A stretch of DNA of 64,000 nucleotides from Arenimonas caeni (GTDB taxonomy: Bacteria > Pseudomonadota > Gammaproteobacteria > Xanthomonadales > Xanthomonadaceae), in contig NZ_KZ679087.1 in assembly GCF_003024235.1 (NCBI RefSeq), forward strand, positions 124,001 to 188,000. The letters are read 5' to 3'. Position 1 is the stretch's first letter; every line of letters begins with the position of its first letter. Below, in pieces: positions 1 through 9,572 of the stretch. A model generated the notes under the pieces. That model was given only the letters and a program-made list of their open reading frames with translations. It did not search any database and was not told the origin of the DNA. The position numbers and the translations under genes are program-made.

Positions 1-299
1 AACGGCTGGGCCATCAGCACCAGCGCCTCGTAGCAGGCGCTGTCGCCGTGCGGGTGGAACTTGCCGATCACGTCGCCGACGGTGCGTGCGCTCTTCTTGG
101 GCTTGGCGGTGGCGCCCAGGCCCAGCTCGCTCATGGCGTAGATGATGCGCCGCTGCACGGGCTTGAGGCCGTCGCCCAGGAAGGGCAGGGCGCGGTCCAG
201 CACCACGTACATCGAGTAATCCAGGTAGGCGCGCTCGGCGTACTCGCGCAGCGGGATCTGTTCGAAGCCGTGGAAGGCGGGGCGGGCGGGCTCGGTCAT
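1..299 (-). CDS. parC: DNA topoisomerase IV subunit A, N-terminal part (runs off left edge)
   Basis: The first 99 residues of ParC, the DNA breakage-reunion subunit of topoisomerase IV, which decatenates replicated chromosomes together with ParE. The frame continues beyond the left edge. Visible landmarks are YSMYV near residue 29, GLKPVQRRI, and the quinolone-resistance region [11 protein letters not shown]. The [13 protein letters not shown] segment favours ParC over GyrA. Ser87 and Glu91, the counterparts of E. coli ParC Ser80 and Glu84, are unmutated, so no target-site quinolone resistance is visible here. ATG start at 299. Confidence 0.95.
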   Translation of the reverse strand, partial: MTEPARPAFHGFEQIPLREYAERAYLDYSMYVVLDRALPFLGDGLKPVQRRIIYAMSELGLGATAKPKKSARTVGDVIGKFHPHGDSACYEALVLMAQP

Positions 300-355
300 G
301 CGGGGGCGTGCTCGGTGGATCGAAGGAAGACCCCGATTCTACCGGCCCCGGCGGC

Positions 356-2476
356 CTAGGGTTCGGCCAGCGCGTCGTTCCACTGGCGGGCCCGGCGCGA
401 ATCGGCGTCGCCGGCGTGGGCCGGGTCGTCGCCCACCACGCGGTTGCGGCCGGCGCGCTTGGCCCGGAACAGGGCGGTGTCGGCGCGGTGGAACAGGTCG
501 CCGGCGTCGTAACCCTTGCCCAGGTCGGCCACGGCCACGCCCACGCTCAGGCTCAGGCCGGGCATGGGCGGGGTGGCGTCGGGGGCGCGCCAGACCAGGT
601 CGAAACGAAGCTGCTCGGCCAGGGCTTCGGCGGCGGGCTGGTCCAGGCCTTCGCAGGCCACCAGGAACTCGTCGCCGCCGAAGCGGCCCAGCAGGTCGTC
701 GCTGCGCAGCTTGCCGCGGGCGATGCCGGTGGCCAGGCGCAGGGCCTCGTCGCCGGCCAGGTGGCCGTGCTGGTCGTTGATGGTCTTGAAGTTGTCGAGG
801 TCGAAGACCAGCAGGGCGACAGAGCGGCCGTGGTTCTCGGCGTGGCGCAGCAGCGTGGCGAGTTCGGCGGCGAAGGCCTGGCGGGTCAGTGCGCCGGTGA
901 GCGGGTCGAGTGCCACGCGTTCGCGCAGGGCCTGGTGTTCGTTCTCCAGCGCCTGCTGGCGGTCGGCGATCTGGCGCTTCTCGTCGCGCAGGTGGCGGGC
1001 GTGGCGCAGCACGCGCACCAGGCCCCAGGCCAGCAGCAGGGTGGGCAGGGCGAGCGCCCAGGTCCAGGTCGGCAGGCCGTTGGTGCCGGCGGTGGACACC
1101 GGGCGCGCCGCAGGGGCATCGGCCACGCCGGCATCGAGCGCCATGAATCGCGCGCGGGCGCTGCCGTTGTCGGCCGCCAGCCGGCCCAGCTGGTCGAAGC
1201 GCGAAAGCCGGCTGCGGAACTCGAAGGCACGCTTGCTGGCGGCCAGTGCCTCGGCGGTGCGGCCGAGTGCGGAATAGGCCTTCTCCAGTTCCAGCGAGAC
1301 GTCCTGGCGCAGGCGGTCGAGCCCCAGCTCGTCGCCGATGGCCTCGGCGTGGCGCAGCGGGGCGATGGCCTCGGCCGGGCGGCCCATGGCCACCAGCGCT
1401 TCGCCCTCGGCCAGGGCCAGGTCTGATTCGAGCAGGCGTTCGCCGAGCTTCGCGGCCAGGGCGCGGCCCTCGCGCAGCGTGGCCAGGCCCTGCGCGTGCT
1501 GGTCGTTGGCGACCTGCGCGCGGCCCAGCGCCAGGCTGCCCAGCGCGGTGCCCATGTCGCCGCCGTTGCGCCGGAAGGCCGCCATCGAGGCCTCGCCATC
1601 GGCCAGGGCGGCGGCGTGGTCGCCCAGCTCGAGCTGCAGCTGGGCGCGCAGCATCAGGTTCAGGCCCAGCGGGAAGTCGGGCGGGTTTTGGCCCATCAGC
1701 GCGATGGCCTGGTTGGTGCCCTGCAAGGCGGCCGGGTAGTCCTCGAGGTTCTGGAACAGCTTGGCCAGCGAGTAATAACTCTCCGACTGGTCGATCGGGC
1801 GGCCCACGCGCCGCAGGGTTTCGAGCGCGCTCACTTGCAGTTCGACCGCCTCGGCGTAGTGGCCGCGGCTTTCCTTGGCCCGCGCCAGCGCGCGTTCGGC
1901 CATGGCCACCTGGCGCTCGTGGCCGGTGCCGCGCCAGATGCGGATCGCCTCATCGAAGCGGCGTTCGGCGTCGTCGAGCGCGCCGGTCGCCACGTCGGCC
2001 AGGCCCAGGCCGTAGAGAGAACCGGCCACCTCGCGGCGGTCGCCGTAGCGGCGGGCGTCGGCCAGGGCTTCGTTCTCCAGCGCGACCACGGCGGCGAGGT
2101 CGCCGCGGCGGTAGGCCAGGTCGCTCAGGCCCGACAGCGCGCCCACCCGTTCGGGGTGATGGGCGGCCTGGCGCGAGACGGTGACGGCGCGGCGCAGCCA
2201 TTCGTCGGCGGCGGGCGAGCGGGCGGCGCGGGCGAAGCGGGCGTTGGCCATCGCCAGCCGCACCCGTCCGCGCTCGCCGCGCGCGGCGGTGGCCAGGGTT
2301 TCCAGCCAGGGCGCGGCCTCGGCCTGGAAGGCCAGCCAGCGCTCGGTGGCCGCCGGGTCGGGCTGCGGCGGCGCCTGGGCGAAGGCGGGCAGGGCCGCGA
2401 GCAGGCACAGCCCGACGCCCCGCGAGAGCGGGCGGAACCAGGGGCGGGGGGTGGCCGGGCCGGTCCGGTTGGGCAT
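356..2476 (-). CDS. TPR-repeat diguanylate cyclase (GGDEF protein)
   Basis: A 706-residue signalling protein predicted to make cyclic di-GMP from two GTP. Order of parts: an N-terminal secretion signal ending near AFA at residue 34, a long Ala/Leu-rich helical region with TPR-like repeats (about 60-430), one transmembrane helix (471-490), a short coiled coil, then a GGDEF domain. The active-site GGDEF is at 600-604, and an RxxD product-inhibition site (RSDD) stands nine residues before it. The TPR part therefore probably lies in the periplasm and the cyclase in the cytoplasm. No EAL domain is present. The gene ends 56 bp before parC in the same direction. The signal sensed is not visible. Confidence 0.9.
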   Translation of the reverse strand: MPNRTGPATPRPWFRPLSRGVGLCLLAALPAFAQAPPQPDPAATERWLAFQAEAAPWLETLATAARGERGRVRLAMANARFARAARSPAADEWLRRAVTVSRQAAHHPERVGALSGLSDLAYRRGDLAAVVALENEALADARRYGDRREVAGSLYGLGLADVATGALDDAERRFDEAIRIWRGTGHERQVAMAERALARAKESRGHYAEAVELQVSALETLRRVGRPIDQSESYYSLAKLFQNLEDYPAALQGTNQAIALMGQNPPDFPLGLNLMLRAQLQLELGDHAAALADGEASMAAFRRNGGDMGTALGSLALGRAQVANDQHAQGLATLREGRALAAKLGERLLESDLALAEGEALVAMGRPAEAIAPLRHAEAIGDELGLDRLRQDVSLELEKAYSALGRTAEALAASKRAFEFRSRLSRFDQLGRLAADNGSARARFMALDAGVADAPAARPVSTAGTNGLPTWTWALALPTLLLAWGLVRVLRHARHLRDEKRQIADRQQALENEHQALRERVALDPLTGALTRQAFAAELATLLRHAENHGRSVALLVFDLDNFKTINDQHGHLAGDEALRLATGIARGKLRSDDLLGRFGGDEFLVACEGLDQPAAEALAEQLRFDLVWRAPDATPPMPGLSLSVGVAVADLGKGYDAGDLFHRADTALFRAKRAGRNRVVGDDPAHAGDADSRRARQWNDALAEP

Positions 2477-2572
2477 TGACCGGAAGATAGCCCGTTAGCG
2501 CAAGTGGCTCCAGTCCTGCGCGGCTTACCCCGGTGCGGTTGGTAGACTGGGCCGCCTCGCGCGCCCGCCCCG

Positions 2573-3781
2573 ATGATCCCCCACCTCGCCATTTCCCGCC
2601 GCCGGCTCGCCTTCATCCTCGGCGGGCTGGCGATGTTCGGTCCGTTTTCGATCGACACCGTGTTCCCGGCCTTCCAGCTGATGGCGCGGGACCTGGGCGT
2701 GGGCAAGGTGGCCATGCAGCAGACGATCAGCGTCTACCTGCTCGGTTATGCGGCGATGTCGCTGTTCCACGGCCCCATCTCCGACGCCATCGGCCGCAAG
2801 AAAGTGCTGCTGGCCGGCATCACGGTGTTCACCCTGGCTTCGGTGGGCGCGGCGCTGGCCACCGACATGGCCACCATGCTGGCCTACCGCGCGCTGCAGG
2901 GCCTGAGCGCCGGCGTGGGCCTGATCGTGGGCCGTGCCGTGGTGCGCGACGCGCTCGACGGCGACGATGCGCAGCGGCTGATGAGCCAGATCTCGATGAT
3001 CTTCGGCATCGCCCCGGCCATCGCGCCGGTGATCGGCGGCTGGATCCTGGGTTTCTCCGACTGGCACGGCATCTTCTGGTTCCTGGCCGGCTTTGGCGTG
3101 CTGCTCGGCCTGCTCACCGCCTGGGGCCTGCCCGAGAGCCACCCACCCGGGGCGCGCACGCCGCTGCGCGCGGGCACGATGCTGCGCGACTATTGGGGCA
3201 TGGTGTCCAACCGCCGCTTCCGGCTGCTGACGCTGGCCGGCACGGCGAACTTCGGCGCGCTGTTCCTCTACATCAGCTCGGCGCCCGATTTCGTGATGGG
3301 GTTGCTGGGCCTGGGCGAGCAGGACTTCGTCTGGTTCTTCGCGCCCACCATCGGCGGCATGATGCTCGGCGCCTTCGCCAGCGGCCGCGCCGCCGGGCGC
3401 ATCACGGGGAAACGGCTGGTGGAGTGGGGCTTCCTGTGCTGCGGCGTCGCCGGCGTCTACAACCTCGGCTACAACGCGCTGGTGGACGCGCCCAGCCTGC
3501 CCTGGGCGATCCTGCCCACGGCGCTGGGCGCCTTCGGCATCGCGCTGGTGTTCCCCATCGTCACGCTGGCCATCCTCGACATGTACCCGCGCCAGCGCGG
3601 CGGCGCCTCGTCGATGCAGGCCTTCGTCGGCCTGCTCTCGAACGCCGCCATCGCCGGCCTGCTCTCGCCGCTGGTGAGCCACGATGCGCTGCTGATGGCG
3701 GTCGTCTCGGCCTGTTTCACCCTCGTCGCCTACGGGTTGTGGCGCTGGTACGTCGCCCACAACCGCCTCGCCCCCCTGTAG
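2573..3781 (+). CDS. MFS drug-resistance transporter, Bcr/CflA type
   Basis: A 402-residue inner-membrane protein with about twelve hydrophobic segments. The first loop has the MFS motif around GPISDAIGRKKVLLAG, and the RALQGLSAGVGLIVGRAVVRD region is typical of the Bcr/CflA multidrug efflux branch (proton antiport of small amphiphilic compounds). A possible -10 box TAGACT lies at 2542-2547, upstream of the ATG. The gene diverges from the GGDEF gene. Its stop codon TAG is built from the first bases of a REP palindrome (GTAGGAGC, 3778-3785) that an IS110 element has split. Substrate unknown. Confidence 0.88.
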   Translation: MIPHLAISRRRLAFILGGLAMFGPFSIDTVFPAFQLMARDLGVGKVAMQQTISVYLLGYAAMSLFHGPISDAIGRKKVLLAGITVFTLASVGAALATDMATMLAYRALQGLSAGVGLIVGRAVVRDALDGDDAQRLMSQISMIFGIAPAIAPVIGGWILGFSDWHGIFWFLAGFGVLLGLLTAWGLPESHPPGARTPLRAGTMLRDYWGMVSNRRFRLLTLAGTANFGALFLYISSAPDFVMGLLGLGEQDFVWFFAPTIGGMMLGAFASGRAAGRITGKRLVEWGFLCCGVAGVYNLGYNALVDAPSLPWAILPTALGAFGIALVFPIVTLAILDMYPRQRGGASSMQAFVGLLSNAAIAGLLSPLVSHDALLMAVVSACFTLVAYGLWRWYVAHNRLAPL

Positions 3782-3796
3782 GAGCAACTGTCTTGA

Positions 3797-4735
<939 letters not shown>

Positions 4736-4749
4736 CTAGACTGGACCGG

Positions 4750-4899
4750 AGAGCACACCAGCTGGCCCACGCTTGTGAGTTTCGAGCGGCTAACTCGCAC
4801 AACTGTTCGGGCTTGGTCTGGTGATGGGGTGCGGGCGCCCTTGCTCCTACCCGTGCTTTCGAGCACTGCGCAACAGCGGCGTCCCGCACCCCGCTCTCA
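4750..4899 (-). ncRNA. Predicted IS110 bridge RNA with readable target and donor loops
   Basis: It lies in the left-end non-coding region, reading toward the transposase. Two stem-loops are visible. Loop 1 (target): stem 4883-4892 with 4826-4835 (10 bp perfect), apical hairpin 4853-4866 (5-bp stem, CGAA loop), 5' side carrying GCUGUUGCGC (4868-4877) and 3' side carrying GUAGGAGC (4843-4850), which pairs with the half-target plus core at 3778-3785. Loop 2 (donor): stem 4818-4823 with 4756-4761, apical stem 4792-4796 with 4777-4781, 5' side ACAGUUG (4800-4806) identical to the right end at 3785-3791, and 3' side CACAAGC (4771-4777) complementary to the left end at 4926-4932. Transcript ends are inferred. 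Confidence 0.82.
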
Positions 4900-4930
4900 A
4901 CCCAAACCCTAGGGCAAAACCCAGACACAA

Positions 4931-5017
4931 GCGCCTTCAGGCGCGAATCTTCCTGCGGTTGTTTTTGACTTTGCCTTCGGCAAAGAAGTGATTCGCGCCT
5001 GAAGGCGCTCCTGCAGG
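4931..5017. repeat. REP-like composite palindrome, copy 1 (interrupted by the IS110 element)
   Basis: Arms GCGCCTTCAGGCGCGAAT (4931-4948) and its perfect reverse complement (4991-5008) flank a spacer containing TTTGCCTTCGGCAAAGAAG. The outer GTAGGA of the left arm now sits at 3778-3783, across the insertion sequence. The same arms and spacer core recur at 25719-25801, so this is a dispersed genomic repeat. It lies downstream of the MFS gene and of the M2 peptidase terminator. Confidence 0.85.
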
Positions 5018-5030
5018 GGGCGTAAAGCAA

Positions 5031-5058
5031 ACGGCCGGCGGGTTGCCCCGCCGGCCGT
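5031..5058 (-). terminator. Terminator hairpin of the M2 peptidase gene
   Basis: A 12-bp perfect GC-rich stem (5031-5042 with 5047-5058) with a 4-nt loop, 26 bp past the peptidase stop. On the minus strand it is followed by TTTGCTTTA, a weak U-rich tail. Confidence 0.65.
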
Positions 5059-5083
5059 CCGGTTCACGCGTTGGTGCGGGCGA

Positions 5084-7024
5084 TCAGCCCTTGGCGGCTT
5101 CCCAGCCGCAGGTCTGGCCCTGGTTCTGCTCCTGCAGCCACGACTGCAGCGGCTGGAAGTATTCCAGCACCGCCGAGGCGTCCATCTGCTCGCCGCCGGT
5201 CAGCTCCTTGAGCGTCTGCTGCCAGGGCTGGCTGGCGCCGCGCTGCATCATCGCCCAGAAGCGCTTGCCGGCTTCCGGGTTCTCGGCGAAGTTGCAGGTG
5301 TAGAGCGGGCCTTCGTGGCCGGAGGCATCGCACAGCGCTTTGTAGAACTGGAACTGCAGGATGTGCGAGAGGAAGTAGCGCGTGTACGGGGTGTTGCCCG
5401 GCACGTGGTACTTGGCGCCCGCGTCGAAGAACTCCTCGCCGCGCACGCCGCCGGCCGGCGCCACGCCCTGGTACTTGGCCTTCAGTTCCCACCAGGCCTG
5501 GTTGTACTTTTCCGGGGTGATCGAACCGTCGAACACGCCCCAGCGCCACTGGTCGATCATCAGGCCGAAGGGCAGGAAGGCCACCTTGGCCAGGGCCATG
5601 CGCATCTGGCCGTTGATCACCGCCTGCTCGCTGACCGCCGGCTTGTCGACCAGGCCGATCGAGGCCAGGTACTCCGGGGTCATCGACAGCTCGATGGTGT
5701 CGCCGATGGCCTCGTGGAAGCCGTCGTGCGCGCCGGTCTGGAACACGGGCGCCTGGTCCTTGTAGGCCAGGTAGTAATAGATGTGGCCGAGCTCGTGGTA
5801 GATGGTGAACAGCTCTTCCTCGGTCGGCTTGATGCACATCTTCATGCGCACTTCCGAGGCGTCGGTGTTCATCTGCCAGGCGCTGGCGTGGCAGACCACG
5901 TCGCGGTCGCGCGGCTGCACCAGCATCGAGTCGGTCCAGAAGGTCTCCGGCAGCGCCGGCATGCCCAGGCCCGTGTAGAAGCTCTCGGCCAGGCGGGTCA
6001 TGCGGGTGGCGATCTCGACGTCGGCCTGGCGCTCGAGCTCCATCTGCTGGGCCGCGGTGAGGTTGCGCATGCCGCCGGCCTTGCTGACCAGGTCGGCCAG
6101 GATCTGCTCGCGCTGCTTCTTCAGCGCGTCGCTCACGTCCAGGCTGCCGACGCCCTCGTAGGGCTGCAGCAGCGGCCAGAGGTTGCCCCAGTCCTGCTGC
6201 CAGAGGTTGCCGGTGAGGTGGGCCGGGATCATGCCGTCGATCGAGCCCTGCTCGCCGTACTTCTGCTCGAGCTTGGTGCGGGTGTAGCACTGCAGCTGCT
6301 CGTACAGCGGCTGCACCTGGCCCCAGAGGCGGTCGGCCTCGGCCTTGAATTCGTCGGCGGGCATGTCGTAGCCGGCGCGCCAGACGTCACCGGTGTTGGC
6401 GAAGCCCATTTCCCGGGCGCCTTCGTTGGTCAGCTCGACGAAGCGCACGTAGTCCTGGCGCATCGGCTGGGCGATGGTGTGCCAGCCTTCCCAGGCGGCG
6501 CGCATTTGGTCGTAGGAGCTGTTCTCGGTGTCGGCGAGGATCTCGCTCACCTGGCCGATGTCCTTGCAGTCGTCGCCCACGCACCACTTGCCGGCGCCGT
6601 AGGTGGCGCCCATGCGCGAGGCGATCTCGGTCAGCTCCTTGAGCTTGGCCGGGTCGCGCGGGGCGGGCATCGACGAGCTGGTCTTGAGCAGGTGGATGGC
6701 GCGGGCGGTCGAGGCGTCCAGGCCCTCGGTGGAGTAGGTCTTGGCGGCGGCGATGAACTCGTTGTTCTTCGCCAGCCAGCGCTCGTTGGCGGCCGACTCG
6801 ACGCGCTGGCTGTCCTTGTTGATGTAGGTGGCGCCCAGCCAGGCGGCCGAGGTGATCTCGGGCGTCATTTCGTGGAGCGTCGTGTTGACCTCGGCGACGA
6901 ATTCTTCGGCCGACTTGGCCGGCGCGGCCGGGCCGACGGCCTCTTCGGTGGACTTCGAGCAGCCGGCGAGGGCCACGAGGCCGGCGGTGATGGCGAGCGC
7001 CAGAAGGGCGCGTTGGGATTTCAC
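5084..7024 (-). CDS. Peptidyl-dipeptidase A (ACE-like M2 metallopeptidase), lipoprotein
   Basis: A 646-residue zinc dipeptidyl carboxypeptidase of the M2 (angiotensin-converting enzyme) family, which removes C-terminal dipeptides. The zinc motif HELGH stands in TIYHELGHIYYYLAY, followed by GFHEAIGDTIELS, which supplies the third zinc ligand Glu. The N-terminus MKSQRALLALAITAGLVALAGC is a lipoprotein signal with lipobox LAGC, so the enzyme is likely membrane-anchored in the periplasm. GTG at 7024 was chosen because it gives this signal and has GGAG about nine bases upstream; the frame is open further upstream but through the palindrome. M2 enzymes are known in Xanthomonas. A hairpin terminator follows. 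Confidence 0.93.
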   Translation of the reverse strand: MKSQRALLALAITAGLVALAGCSKSTEEAVGPAAPAKSAEEFVAEVNTTLHEMTPEITSAAWLGATYINKDSQRVESAANERWLAKNNEFIAAAKTYSTEGLDASTARAIHLLKTSSSMPAPRDPAKLKELTEIASRMGATYGAGKWCVGDDCKDIGQVSEILADTENSSYDQMRAAWEGWHTIAQPMRQDYVRFVELTNEGAREMGFANTGDVWRAGYDMPADEFKAEADRLWGQVQPLYEQLQCYTRTKLEQKYGEQGSIDGMIPAHLTGNLWQQDWGNLWPLLQPYEGVGSLDVSDALKKQREQILADLVSKAGGMRNLTAAQQMELERQADVEIATRMTRLAESFYTGLGMPALPETFWTDSMLVQPRDRDVVCHASAWQMNTDASEVRMKMCIKPTEEELFTIYHELGHIYYYLAYKDQAPVFQTGAHDGFHEAIGDTIELSMTPEYLASIGLVDKPAVSEQAVINGQMRMALAKVAFLPFGLMIDQWRWGVFDGSITPEKYNQAWWELKAKYQGVAPAGGVRGEEFFDAGAKYHVPGNTPYTRYFLSHILQFQFYKALCDASGHEGPLYTCNFAENPEAGKRFWAMMQRGASQPWQQTLKELTGGEQMDASAVLEYFQPLQSWLQEQNQGQTCGWEAAKG

Positions 7025-7073
7025 GGGTGTGCTCCAGGAACGGGGTGGGAAACCGCCCGAAAGCGTAGCACGT

Positions 7074-7150
7074 GGGGACGGGTGCATTTTTCGCCCCGGT
7101 TCGGCGCGGCATGGCCGCGTCGAACCGGGGCGAAAAATGCACCCGTCCCC
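7074..7150. repeat. 30-bp perfect inverted repeat upstream of the M2 peptidase gene
   Basis: Arms 7074-7103 and 7121-7150 are exact reverse complements, with a 17-nt GC-rich spacer that can itself pair (GCGGC/GCCGC). The arms begin GGGGACGGGTGCATTTTTCG. The repeat overlaps the last base of the upstream gene's stop codon, and the first arm ends 50 bp before the peptidase start. It could act as a terminator/attenuator between the two genes or be a REP-like mobile palindrome; only one copy is in the window. Confidence 0.85.
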
Positions 7151-7662
7151 TAGGGCAGGGCGCGGGCGGCGAGGAAAGCCCGGGCGTCCTCGGCGTCGTT
7201 TTCGAACCAGGCCCGGGCCGAGCCGAGGCGGAAGGTGTAGCCCCAGGCGTCCATGTCGGCCATCAGGCGCTGGCTGCCGACGCCGGGCAGGCGGTCGGCC
7301 AGCAGGATCTGCAGGCAGCAGGTGGCGTCTTCCTCGGCCACCGAGTCGGTGGCGTCGGTGTGCACCAGCGCGCGCCGCTCGGGCGGCATCACGATCAGGT
7401 GGCAGGCCTCGTGCAGCAGCGAGTGCACGGGGGTGTCGGCGCGGGCGTACACCGTGGTGCCGACTAGGCCGGCCTCGCACTCGCCCCAGTAGCTGCCGGG
7501 GATGGGTTGGCCGCCGGGCACGGTTTCCAGCACCAGGCCATAGCCGGCCAGCAGCGCCGTCGGTGCTTCGAAGCCGATGTCGGCCAGGCGCAGCACGTCG
7601 GCGCCCGATACGACGACGGCACCGGCCTGCGCCGGTGCCGCCGGGGTGTCGCCAGGGGCCAT
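7150..7662 (-). CDS. Conserved hypothetical protein with HExxH motif, last gene of the min operon
   Basis: A 170-residue protein with no signal peptide or membrane helix. It contains HEACHLIV (an HExxH zinc-metalloprotease-like motif, about residue 84) followed some 25 residues later by EEDATC, which could give a third metal ligand, so a zincin-like fold is possible. I do not recognise a named family. The start is 3 bp after the minE stop, so it is probably co-transcribed with minCDE. Its stop codon touches the long palindrome at 7074-7150. Confidence 0.75.
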   Translation of the reverse strand: MAPGDTPAAPAQAGAVVVSGADVLRLADIGFEAPTALLAGYGLVLETVPGGQPIPGSYWGECEAGLVGTTVYARADTPVHSLLHEACHLIVMPPERRALVHTDATDSVAEEDATCCLQILLADRLPGVGSQRLMADMDAWGYTFRLGSARAWFENDAEDARAFLAARALP

Positions 7663-7665
7663 GGC

Positions 7666-7938
7666 TCAGCCGTTGGCGGCGGTGGCCGGCTTTTCCGGCA
7701 GGGCCACCGAGATGTCCAGCAGCTCGCTGTCGCCGTCCTTGTGCAGGTCCACCTTCACCGCGTCCGCGTCGACGTTGATGTACTTGCGGATCACCTCAAG
7801 CAGCTCGCGCTGCAGCACCGGCAGGTAGTCCGGCGCGTTGCGCAGGCTGCGCTCCTGCTGGATCAGGATCTGCAGGCGGTTCTTGGCGGTGGAGGCGGTG
7901 TTCTTGCTGCGCTGGGTGAGGAAATCGAAAATGCCCAT
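7666..7938 (-). CDS. minE: Cell division topological specificity factor MinE
   Basis: A 90-residue MinE. It opens with [16 protein letters not shown], the membrane-targeting and MinD-binding start, followed by [23 protein letters not shown] and a C-terminal dimerisation part (LRNAPDYL...LELIRKYI type). MinE stimulates the MinD ATPase and drives pole-to-pole oscillation so that MinCD blocks FtsZ rings only away from midcell. It starts 3 bp after the minD stop, and the next gene follows after 3 bp, indicating tight translational coupling. Confidence 0.97.
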   Translation of the reverse strand: MGIFDFLTQRSKNTASTAKNRLQILIQQERSLRNAPDYLPVLQRELLEVIRKYINVDADAVKVDLHKDGDSELLDISVALPEKPATAANG

Positions 7939-7941
7939 GGC

Positions 7942-8751
7942 TCAACCCCCGAACATCTTGGAGAAGAAGCCCTTCTTCTCGACCGTGGTGAATCGCATCG
8001 GGCGCTCTTCGCCGAGGATGCGGGCGACGGCGTCGGTGTAGGCCTGTCCGGCCGGCGAGGCCTCGTCCAGGATCACCGGCACGCCGGCGTTGGAGCTCTG
8101 CAGCACCTCCGGCGACTCGGGGATGACGCCCACCACTTCCAGGCCCAGGATCTCCTGCACGTCGGCGATCGAGAGCATGTCGCCCGCCTCCACGCGCTTG
8201 GGGCTGTAGCGGGTGAGCAGCAGGTGCTCCTTCACGCGCTCGCCGGCCTCGGCCTTCCTGGTCTTCGAGGACAGCAGGCCCAGGATGCGGTCGGAGTCGC
8301 GCACCGAGCTCACTTCCGGGTTCACCACCACGACGGCGCGATCAGCGAAGTACATCGCCAGGAACGCACCCTTCTCGATGCCCGCCGGGCTGTCGCAGAG
8401 GATGTAGTCGAAGCCCTCGTCGGCCAGGTCCTTGAGGACCTTCTCCACGCCTTCCTTGGTCAGCGCGTCCTTGTCGCGGGTCTGCGACGCGGCCAGCACG
8501 TGCAGGTTGTCGAAGCGCTTGTCCTTGATGAGGGCCTGCTTGAGGTTGGCCTCGCCGTTGACCACGTTGACGAAGTCGTAAACCACGCGGCGCTCGCAGC
8601 CCATGATCAGGTCGAGGTTGCGCAGGCCGACGTCGAAGTCGATGACGACGGTCTTCTTGCCGGCCCGGGCCAGGCCACAGGCGATGGATGCGCTGGAGGT
8701 GGTCTTGCCGACGCCGCCCTTGCCCGAGGTCACCACGATGATTTCAGCCAA
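7942..8751 (-). CDS. minD: Septum site-determining ATPase MinD
   Basis: A 269-residue ParA/MinD-type ATPase. The deviant Walker A SGKGGVGKTT lies at residues 9-18, DFDVGLRNLD (about 38) gives the switch Asp, and DYILCDSPAGIEKGA marks Walker B. The C-terminal KKGFFSKMFGG is the amphipathic membrane-targeting helix. With ATP it dimerises on the inner membrane, recruits MinC and is released by MinE. It stands 51 bp after minC in the GNAT-minC-minD-minE operon. Confidence 0.98.
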   Translation of the reverse strand: MAEIIVVTSGKGGVGKTTSSASIACGLARAGKKTVVIDFDVGLRNLDLIMGCERRVVYDFVNVVNGEANLKQALIKDKRFDNLHVLAASQTRDKDALTKEGVEKVLKDLADEGFDYILCDSPAGIEKGAFLAMYFADRAVVVVNPEVSSVRDSDRILGLLSSKTRKAEAGERVKEHLLLTRYSPKRVEAGDMLSIADVQEILGLEVVGVIPESPEVLQSSNAGVPVILDEASPAGQAYTDAVARILGEERPMRFTTVEKKGFFSKMFGG

Positions 8752-8802
8752 TGTTCTTCTCCGTAACTCTGTGTCGCGCCCTGGAGGGCGTCTGTGTGGG
8801 GG

Positions 8803-9570
8803 TCAGCCGAGCTGTTCGATCCGAAGCTTGTCATGCTCGAGCCAGATCTGCACGGGCTTGCCGAGCAGCTCCTTCGGGATTTCCTCGAGCACCTTGTAGT
8901 GGCCCGCCACGGCGACCAGCTCGGCATGGAATTCACGGCAGAAGATGCGGGCCGAGGCCATGCCGGCGGCGCCGGCCAGGGCGCGGCCGCGCAGGGCGCC
9001 GTAGACGTGGATCGAGCCGTCGGCGATGACCTCGGCGCCGGCGCCGACCGTGGCGCAGAGGGTGAGGTCGCGGTCCTGGGCATAGATCTGCTGGCCCGAG
9101 CGCACCGGGTGCAGATGCACCAGGCCGGGTTCGGCGCGCGCCGCCGGGGCGGCCGCGGCCGGCGCGGGGGCCGGTTCCGGCGCGCGCGCGGCGGGGGCGG
9201 GGGCCGGTGCAGCCGGCAGTTCGCCGTCGCGCTCGTACTGGGCCCGGAACTTGGCCAGCAGGGGCAGGCCGACTTCCTGGCTCAGGGCCTCGACCGCGCT
9301 GGTGCCGTAGGCCAGGGCCACCGGCAGCACGCCGGCGCCCCGCAGGGCGTCGAGCAGGGTCCGGGTCTGGTCGGCGCTGGGGCACTGGCTCAGGCCGCCG
9401 AAATCCACCACCACCGCGGCCCGGGCGAAGAGCTTGGGCGCGCGCTGCACGCGCTCGGCCATCTCGGCGGCCAGGCGGGCCGGGTCGAGGGTGCGCACGC
9501 GCAGGTTGGCGATGCCGACCTGGCCGAACTTGAGTTCGCCGGCCTGCTCGTAGTCGAGGTTAGCCGCCAT
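8803..9570 (-). CDS. minC: Septum site-determining protein MinC
   Basis: A 255-residue FtsZ-assembly inhibitor. The N-terminal domain (about 1-105) carries the FtsZ-binding fold. A Pro/Ala-rich linker (about 112-145) follows, then the C-terminal beta-helix domain with the run GQQIYA, GAEVIADGSIHVYGALRGRALAG and ARIFCREF, which dimerises and binds MinD. ATG at 9570 was chosen: the frame is open far upstream but only through the antisense of the GNAT gene, and this start lies 2 bp after the GNAT stop. The linker is longer and more Pro/Ala-rich than in E. coli. Confidence 0.96.
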   Translation of the reverse strand: MAANLDYEQAGELKFGQVGIANLRVRTLDPARLAAEMAERVQRAPKLFARAAVVVDFGGLSQCPSADQTRTLLDALRGAGVLPVALAYGTSAVEALSQEVGLPLLAKFRAQYERDGELPAAPAPAPAARAPEPAPAPAAAAPAARAEPGLVHLHPVRSGQQIYAQDRDLTLCATVGAGAEVIADGSIHVYGALRGRALAGAAGMASARIFCREFHAELVAVAGHYKVLEEIPKELLGKPVQIWLEHDKLRIEQLG

Positions 9571-9572
9571 GC

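Noticed and set aside
4826..4892. The 10-bp stem 4826-4835/4883-4892 as a terminator
   Set aside because: It encloses a second hairpin and guide-like segments, has no T tail and fits the target loop of a bridge RNA.
7025..7480. An N-terminal extension of the M2 peptidase to 7480
   Set aside because: It would cross the 30-bp palindrome and antisense of nothing conserved; the GTG at 7024 gives a lipoprotein signal and a ribosome binding site.
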